Of a stretch of 64,000 nt of DNA, positions 58,832 to 64,000 are shown one piece after another. Where the stretch lies: the NCBI RefSeq assembly GCF_003576475.1, contig NZ_QWGR01000021.1, positions 1 through 64,000 on the forward strand. The letters are read 5' to 3'. Each line of letters opens with the position of its first letter. The first letter of the stretch is position 1. Position numbers and translations under genes: made by a program. The stretch comes from Maribellus luteus (GTDB lineage Bacteria; Bacteroidota; Bacteroidia; Bacteroidales; Prolixibacteraceae). The notes beneath the pieces were generated by a model, which worked only from the letters and a program-made list of their open reading frames with translations, made no database searches and had not been told where the DNA came from.

Positions 58832-58905
58832 GTTTGCCCCTTTTATCGAGTCAAGCAATCAGAAAAACGTATCTCAAAATTAATATGTAAAAAACGAAGG
58901 GAAAA

Positions 58906-59853
58906 CTACTCGTTGAACAACCTTCCCTGCCAGGTATTTCGCTCGGCAAGGCGTTTTTCTACTTTAGCTACAAATTCAAAGTTTTTGAGCCCCCATTTGG
59001 GTGCGATCAGCAAATCGGGCGGCGCCTGGCTGATAAAGCGTTCTACTATAATTGCAGGATTGAGCAACTCCAGGTAATCCACCACCAGCTCGATGTATTC
59101 TTCGGCAGTATAAAGATGAAACCGTTCGGGGTTTTCGTTGTATTGCCGCGCCAGAATAGTACCATGATGAATTTGAAGCTGGTGCAATTTCAGGTTCTTC
59201 ACCGGTAGCTGCGATACAGTTCTTGCCTGGTCAAGCAGTTCATCTCGGCTCTCACCCGGAAGACCGACAATCATGTGCGCACAGTTGTTAATGCCACGTT
59301 TGGCCGTTTCTTCCAGCGCCCACACCGATTCAGAAAAACTATGTCCGCGGTTAATGCTTTCCAAGGTGCGGTCGAGGTGCGATTCCAGCCCAAACTCTAC
59401 CATCACGTACACTTTCCGGCTCAATTCTGCCAGGTAATCCAGCAACTCATTCGAAACCGCATCGGGCCGGGTGGAGATAACCAACCCAACAATTTTTGGG
59501 TGTTCCAGCGCCTCTTCGTACAAGCGTTTTAAATCGTCGAGCGGCGCGTAAGTGTTGGTGTAGGCCTGAAAATAGGCCAAAAACTTCATCGCCTCGTATT
59601 TGCGGGCAAAGAAATCGATGCCTTTCAATACCTGGCTGCTGACACTGTTTTCCAGGTTGCAATACGTAGGCTTGAAAGTTTTGTTATTGCAATACGTGCA
59701 TCCACCCAATCCTTTTGATCCATCACGGTTCGGACAGGTAAAACCGGCATCAATCGACACCTTTTGCACCCGCTCCGAAAAAAGCGCTCTGAAATACGTA
59801 GGAAAATCGTTGTACCTGCGTCCGTGCCCCCAACTATAAACTGTTTCACCCAT
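58906..59853 (-). CDS. TIGR01212 (YhcC) family radical SAM protein
   Basis: A 315-residue radical SAM protein. The N-terminus carries the cluster ligands as Cys40, Cys52 and Cys55 in CPNRDGSKGLGGCTYC, the spacing of the YhcC/TIGR01212 family. GYNDFPTYFRALF-type residues precede them (here RRYNDFPTYFRALF), and GLVISTRPDAV, VEFGLES, and HMIVGLPGES follow. The reaction is not known; YhcC homologues have been linked to tRNA or other RNA modification. It is monocistronic and divergent from the DUF4301 gene, 160 bp away. Confidence 0.9.
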   Translation of the reverse strand: MGETVYSWGHGRRYNDFPTYFRALFSERVQKVSIDAGFTCPNRDGSKGLGGCTYCNNKTFKPTYCNLENSVSSQVLKGIDFFARKYEAMKFLAYFQAYTNTYAPLDDLKRLYEEALEHPKIVGLVISTRPDAVSNELLDYLAELSRKVYVMVEFGLESHLDRTLESINRGHSFSESVWALEETAKRGINNCAHMIVGLPGESRDELLDQARTVSQLPVKNLKLHQLQIHHGTILARQYNENPERFHLYTAEEYIELVVDYLELLNPAIIVERFISQAPPDLLIAPKWGLKNFEFVAKVEKRLAERNTWQGRLFNE

Positions 59854-60015
59854 TGGCAGTTAATTGATGGCGCAAAAGTAGACAAAATTCGGAAGGACCT
59901 GCCTGTGGGCAGAAACTTATCAACAGGTCTTGAAAACTTTAAAGCATTCTTCCCGCAAATCCGTTTCGATTCAGGTTTCTTATACCTATTTTTATTTTCA
60001 GATAATTGACAGATT

Positions 60016-61542
60016 ATGTTCTCAGAAAAGGATAAAAAACAGATCAGGCAACGTGGGAGTGAATTACATACTGTTCTGACACAAATCGAGAATTTCAAAA
60101 AAGGCTTTCCTTATTTACCCATCCGGGAAGCTGCTTCAGTAGACAAGGGCATTATCCGGCTTACCCCGGAAAACCTGGCAAAACGAATCGCGTTATACGA
60201 CGAGAAAGTGGCAGGCGGCATCAAGCCGCTGAAATTTGTGCCTGCTTCGGGTGCAGCCAGCCGTATGTTTAAAGCGCTTTTCGAAGGTTTGGAAGCTTTT
60301 ACAACAACTTCGGAAGAAGAAGTCATCAGTAAAAACAAAGATGTAAAGCAATACCTCGAAGGACTAGATAAATTTGCGTTTGCCAAAGATTTAAAAGCAG
60401 CCATTGAAGCCGACGGAGCAGAGCTGAATGCCACCAACAAGGTTGAATACCTGCTTTCGGACAAGGGCCTGGATTATGGTTCAAAACCCAAAGGACTGCT
60501 AAAGTTCCATAGCTACGAAACAGGAGCCAGAACGCCGTTTGAAGAACATTTGGCCGAAGGAGCAAAATACGCCTGTGACTCGTCGGAGACGGTAAAAATA
60601 CATTTTACGGTTTCGCCCGAACACCAGGAAGGCTTTGAAGCTTTACTGAACGAGGTAAAAGAAAAATACGAAGAAGAACTCGGAGTAACGTTTGACATTA
60701 CGTTTAGTCAGCAAAAACCAGCAACCGACACCATTGCGGTTGATCTGGCAAACGAGCCGTTCCGGAATCCGGATGGCAGCCTGCTTTTCCGTCCGGCGGG
60801 ACACGGTGCGCTTATCGAGAACCTGAACGATCTTAACGCAGACATAATTTTCATCAAAAACATCGACAATGTGGTACCCGACCGCTTAAAACAGGCAACG
60901 GTCGATTACAAAAAAGCATTGGCAGGTGTGTTGCTAAAACATCAGCAAAAACTGTTTATCTACCAGAAAGAGCTGAATGAGAAGCATCCGGTGGCGCTGC
61001 AAAGCGGCTTTCTGGCCGAAGTGGCCAATTTCCTGGAAAACACGTTGAATATCAAGCCGGAATCGAACCAGTACTACACCGAAAAAGACGAATTGTATCA
61101 TTACCTGAAAGAAAAGGTAAACCGCCCGCTGCGTGTATGCGGAATGGTGCGTAACGAAGGCGAACCCGGCGGAGGACCATTTTGGGCAATGAACCAGGAC
61201 GGAACCGTTTCGTTACAGGTAGTAGAGAGTTCGCAGATCGACCCGGGCAGTGTGCAGCAGCAAAGCATTGCCAAAAACGCTACACATTTCAACCCGGTTG
61301 ATTTGGTTTGTGCAGTTAAAAATTACAAAGGAGAAAAATACGATCTCAGAAAATATACCGATCCTGAAACCGGTTTTATTTCCCAAAAATCAAAAGACGG
61401 AAAAGAACTGAAGGCTCAGGAACTCCCGGGGCTGTGGAACGGCGCCATGAGCAATTGGAACACGCTGTTTGTGGAAGTGCCGGTAGAGACATTTAATCCC
61501 GTAAAAACAGTAAATGACTTGTTGCGCGAACAACATCTCTAA
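60016..61542 (+). CDS. DUF4301 protein
   Basis: A 508-residue cytoplasmic protein of the DUF4301 family, common in Bacteroidota. Conserved segments are DKKQIRQRGSEL at the start, LKFVPASGAASRMFKALFEG near 75, FHSYETGARTPFEEHL near 165, LANEPFRNPDGSLLFRPAGH near 245, and RVCGMVRNEGEPGGGPFWAM near 375. The GAASRM and R-x-C-G-M-V-x-N-x-G-E-P-G-G-G-P-F motifs suggest a nucleotide-sugar-binding (glycosyl- or nucleotidyltransferase-like) core, but no reaction is established. Confidence 0.93.
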   Translation: MFSEKDKKQIRQRGSELHTVLTQIENFKKGFPYLPIREAASVDKGIIRLTPENLAKRIALYDEKVAGGIKPLKFVPASGAASRMFKALFEGLEAFTTTSEEEVISKNKDVKQYLEGLDKFAFAKDLKAAIEADGAELNATNKVEYLLSDKGLDYGSKPKGLLKFHSYETGARTPFEEHLAEGAKYACDSSETVKIHFTVSPEHQEGFEALLNEVKEKYEEELGVTFDITFSQQKPATDTIAVDLANEPFRNPDGSLLFRPAGHGALIENLNDLNADIIFIKNIDNVVPDRLKQATVDYKKALAGVLLKHQQKLFIYQKELNEKHPVALQSGFLAEVANFLENTLNIKPESNQYYTEKDELYHYLKEKVNRPLRVCGMVRNEGEPGGGPFWAMNQDGTVSLQVVESSQIDPGSVQQQSIAKNATHFNPVDLVCAVKNYKGEKYDLRKYTDPETGFISQKSKDGKELKAQELPGLWNGAMSNWNTLFVEVPVETFNPVKTVNDLLREQHL

Positions 61543-61547
61543 TACTG

Positions 61548-61579
61548 TTTTTGTGTTTACGGCTTAATTATTAATTTCG
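61548..61579 (+). promoter_or_regulatory. Candidate promoter of the TPR gene
   Basis: TTTTTG (61548-61553) and TAATTTCG (61572-61579) are spaced by 18 bp. They fit the Bacteroidota TTTG / TAnnTTTG pattern with one mismatch in the -7 box, 17 bp before the ATG. Confidence 0.45.
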
Positions 61580-61596
61580 CGAACTCATTTGGGGCA

Positions 61597-63009
61597 ATGA
61601 ACGAGGAAAGAGATAATTACAGGGAAGAAGACATGAGTGAGGCTGTTAAGCAATTTAAAAGCTCACTTGTTTCCGGCAGAAAAAAATATTTTGATGTATC
61701 GGAATTCGAAGGAATTGCGGAGCAGTTGATGGAAGAAGGTGATATTAATTCTTCGGAAATAGCTATCCAGCAAGGCATTCAGATACATCCCAATGCAATT
61801 CCGCTTCAACTAAAATACGCCCAGATACTGATCAGCAAAGGAAAATACAACCTGGCTCACCAGTACCTCGACTTTGCAGAACAGGTGGAAACCAACAACC
61901 CGGATGTTCATTTGCTAAAAGGTTCGGCCTGGCTGATCATGGGAAATGAAATCAAAGCCCAGCGGTCGTTCAAAAAAGCTGTAAAATTTGCGGGCGGAGA
62001 AGAAGATGAGATCTTGTATCACATTGCATCGGCATATATTCAAATCGGCGAGATAAAAAAAGCCATTTCTTATTTTGAAGAAGCGCTGAAATACAACCCG
62101 AACAACGACATGGTTCTGTACGACCTTGCTTTCTTTTGCGACCAACTGGGCGATTACGAAAGCAGCATTGAGTACTACAACCGCTTTATCGATAACGATA
62201 CATACAACTACACAGCCTGGTTTAATCTCGGAATTGTGTTCAACAAAGCCGACATGCACGACAAAGCCATTGAAGCTTACGAGTATGTACTGGCGATCAA
62301 CGAGAATTTCAACATGGCACTTTTCAATATCGGAAACGCGCTGGCCAATGCCGGCCGCTTTGAAGAGGCCATTGCAAAATACGAGGAATACCTCGAACTC
62401 GACCCCGATAACGACGACGCCTATTGTTACATTGGCGAATGCTGGCTCAACCTCGACAACAGCCTGAAATCGGAATACCATTACCAAAAGGCAGTTAACA
62501 TAAATCCAGAAAACGATACCGCGTGGTTTGGTATAGGCCTAATTATGTGGATTGAACAGAAGTTTGACGAAGCCGTTGTTTTTATCCGCAAAGCCATAAA
62601 ACTAGACAAGGAAAACTCGGAATACTGGCTCACTCTTGGCAAGGTTTACACCGATGCAGAAAAAGCTCCGGAAGCCCTGAAAGCTTTTAAACAAGGGGCG
62701 AAGATTGATTCTGAGAACACGGAAATTTGGCTGACCTGGGCTGAACTTTACCGTAAAGAGGGAGAGAAAGAACAGGCAATTGAAATCATAAAAAAGGCAA
62801 TCGAAAAAAACGACGATTCCATGCTGAAGTACCGCCTGGTTGCCTTGCTGCTCGAAGACAAAAACCAGAAAGAAGCCTTTGCCTGGTTAAAGGTGGCTAT
62901 GCAACAGGATTTTGGCAACCTCAACTACCTGTTTGACATTTATCCGAAGTCGTTAAAAAGCAAACGCCTGATAAAAGTGGTGGACGAATTCAGAAAAGGA
63001 GAAAAATAG
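61597..63009 (+). CDS. Tetratricopeptide repeat protein
   Basis: A 470-residue cytoplasmic protein of about eleven TPR units covering roughly residues 40-450. Clear repeats include AIPLQLKYAQILISKGKYNL, ISYFEEALKYNPNN, AWFNLGIVFNKADMHDKAIE and AEKAPEALKAFKQGAKID. No catalytic or membrane segment is seen. TPR arrays act as protein-interaction scaffolds; the partner is unknown. It is followed 129 bp later by the DUF368 transporter gene. Confidence 0.92.
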   Translation: MNEERDNYREEDMSEAVKQFKSSLVSGRKKYFDVSEFEGIAEQLMEEGDINSSEIAIQQGIQIHPNAIPLQLKYAQILISKGKYNLAHQYLDFAEQVETNNPDVHLLKGSAWLIMGNEIKAQRSFKKAVKFAGGEEDEILYHIASAYIQIGEIKKAISYFEEALKYNPNNDMVLYDLAFFCDQLGDYESSIEYYNRFIDNDTYNYTAWFNLGIVFNKADMHDKAIEAYEYVLAINENFNMALFNIGNALANAGRFEEAIAKYEEYLELDPDNDDAYCYIGECWLNLDNSLKSEYHYQKAVNINPENDTAWFGIGLIMWIEQKFDEAVVFIRKAIKLDKENSEYWLTLGKVYTDAEKAPEALKAFKQGAKIDSENTEIWLTWAELYRKEGEKEQAIEIIKKAIEKNDDSMLKYRLVALLLEDKNQKEAFAWLKVAMQQDFGNLNYLFDIYPKSLKSKRLIKVVDEFRKGEK

Positions 63010-63138
63010 CTACTTTCTCTTTCCATGTACCCTATATTTTGTATTTTGGCACCTCATTAAAATTGAGCATCGAATAAAGCTTATTCATTGCTGAATAGTG
63101 AAATGCCAATGTTCAATTTCCAATAATCATGTTTTAAT

Positions 63139-64000
63139 ATGAACAGATCAACAAAAGATTACCTCCTTTTAGTGCTCAAAGGAATGGGCATGGGCGCCGC
63201 CGATGTGGTGCCGGGTGTTTCGGGCGGAACCATCGCTTTTATCACCGGAATTTACGAAGAGCTTATCAACTCTATAAAATCGATCAACCTGAAAGCAGTG
63301 AAACTGTTTTTCACCGGCCAGTTCGCCGAATTCTGGAAAGCCATTAACGGTACTTTCCTGGTGAGTGTGGTCGCAGGAATCGGGATCAGCATTTTTTCGC
63401 TCGCCAAAGGGCTTGAATATTTGCTTACACACTACCCCATTCTTGTTTGGTCCTTCTTTTTTGGTCTGATCGTAGCCTCGGCCATTTACGTGGCCCGTGC
63501 CATAAAAACGTGGAACGCAGGCACCATAATTTCCGGTCTCATTGGGATCGCGGTTGCTTTTGCCATAACGGTTATCAGTCCTGCCGAAGCCAACACCGCC
63601 TACTGGTTTGTTTTTGTTTCGGGCATGATCGCCATTTGCGCCATGATACTTCCGGGAATTTCCGGCAGTTTCATCCTGGTCTTGCTGGGCATGTATAAAT
63701 TTATCCTTGGCGCTGTTGGTGACATGAACATTGCCGTACTCCTAACATTTATGGCGGGTGCCGCCATCGGTATTATTTCGTTCTCGAACGTACTTTCGTG
63801 GCTGCTGAAAAAGTACCACAACCTGACCATTGCCATGCTGGCGGGTTTTATGGTGGGTTCGCTCAACAAGGTTTGGCCGTGGAAAGAAGTAACCGAAACA
63901 ATCATTGACCGTCACGGCGAACTGAAACCCATTGCCGAAAGAAACATCCTTCCCGGAACCTACGAACAGATTACCGGTCACGAAGCCTGGATGCTGGGTG
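63139..64000 (+). CDS. DUF368 polyprenyl-phosphate transporter (partial, cut by window edge)
   Basis: The first 287 codons are present and the gene runs off the window. The ATG at 63139 is followed by LVLKGMGMGAADVVPGVSGG, the hallmark DUF368 N-terminus, then several hydrophobic helices and a second MILPGISGSFILVLLGMY motif that repeats the first. DUF368 proteins (PopT) have been shown to recycle undecaprenyl phosphate across the inner membrane for wall and glycan synthesis. The longest antisense frames here are shadows. Confidence 0.92.
   Translation, partial: MNRSTKDYLLLVLKGMGMGAADVVPGVSGGTIAFITGIYEELINSIKSINLKAVKLFFTGQFAEFWKAINGTFLVSVVAGIGISIFSLAKGLEYLLTHYPILVWSFFFGLIVASAIYVARAIKTWNAGTIISGLIGIAVAFAITVISPAEANTAYWFVFVSGMIAICAMILPGISGSFILVLLGMYKFILGAVGDMNIAVLLTFMAGAAIGIISFSNVLSWLLKKYHNLTIAMLAGFMVGSLNKVWPWKEVTETIIDRHGELKPIAERNILPGTYEQITGHEAWMLG

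Overview
The window is a chromosomal segment of a Bacteroidota bacterium, most likely an environmental or marine member of the Bacteroidia such as a Prolixibacteraceae/Marinilabiliales relative. The placement rests on two SusC/SusD loci with ECF-sigma/FecR pairs, a type IX secretion C-terminal sorting domain, the Bacteroidota-typical ABC-F, DUF2027-Smr, DUF4301 and DUF5686 proteins, weak Shine-Dalgarno sites, and TAnnTTTG-like -7 boxes before several genes. The genus is inference.

Positions 1-21,970 are a more AT-rich accessory region with two polysaccharide/glycan utilization loci (PULs) arranged head to head. The left locus, on the minus strand, runs ECF sigma, FecR anti-sigma, SusC, SusD, a DUF1735-DUF1735-discoidin lipoprotein, then the first 11 codons of a protein with a Tat-like twin-arginine start, cut by the window edge. 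The right locus, on the plus strand, runs ECF sigma, FecR, SusC, SusD, a small lipoprotein, a secreted unknown, a SusE/F-like glycan-binding lipoprotein, a DUF1080 (3-keto-disaccharide hydrolase family) protein and a Tat-exported Gfo/Idh/MocA oxidoreductase. It ends at a strong terminator. The part in view has no classical glycoside hydrolase, so I infer a periplasmic oxidative (3-keto-glycoside) route. Both loci carry a hairpin between fecR and susC.

Positions 22,000-32,400 hold a secreted endonuclease/exonuclease/phosphatase-fold protein, a TamB-like/BamA-like envelope-assembly operon, a secreted Cys-type sulfatase, and a NarL-type two-component system. A structured, repeat-like intergenic element at 32,421-32,605 sits between convergent genes.

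Positions 32,678-39,880 form one minus-strand run: a DUF3108/DUF6134-like secreted protein, a TauE/SafE transporter, CdsA, a dolichol/phytol-kinase-like CTP kinase, an extended SDR, a CDP-alcohol phosphatidyltransferase and a DUF5686 protein. The four middle enzymes look like a dedicated polar-lipid assembly module. An AraC regulator and RNase P RNA (minus strand) follow.

Positions 42,000-64,000 are mostly housekeeping: DUF2339 membrane protein, DUF2027-Smr protein, QueA, a 1386-residue T9SS-secreted lamin-tail/nuclease-fold protein, an ABC-F ATPase with one canonical and one degenerate composite site, YwbE, an OlsF/GlsF-like fused acyltransferase (amino-acid lipids), YgiQ and YhcC-type radical SAM proteins, DUF4197, a four-cysteine PAS protein, DUF4301, a TPR protein, and a DUF368 polyprenyl-phosphate transporter that runs off the right edge. 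No tRNA, CRISPR array, transposase or prophage gene was seen.
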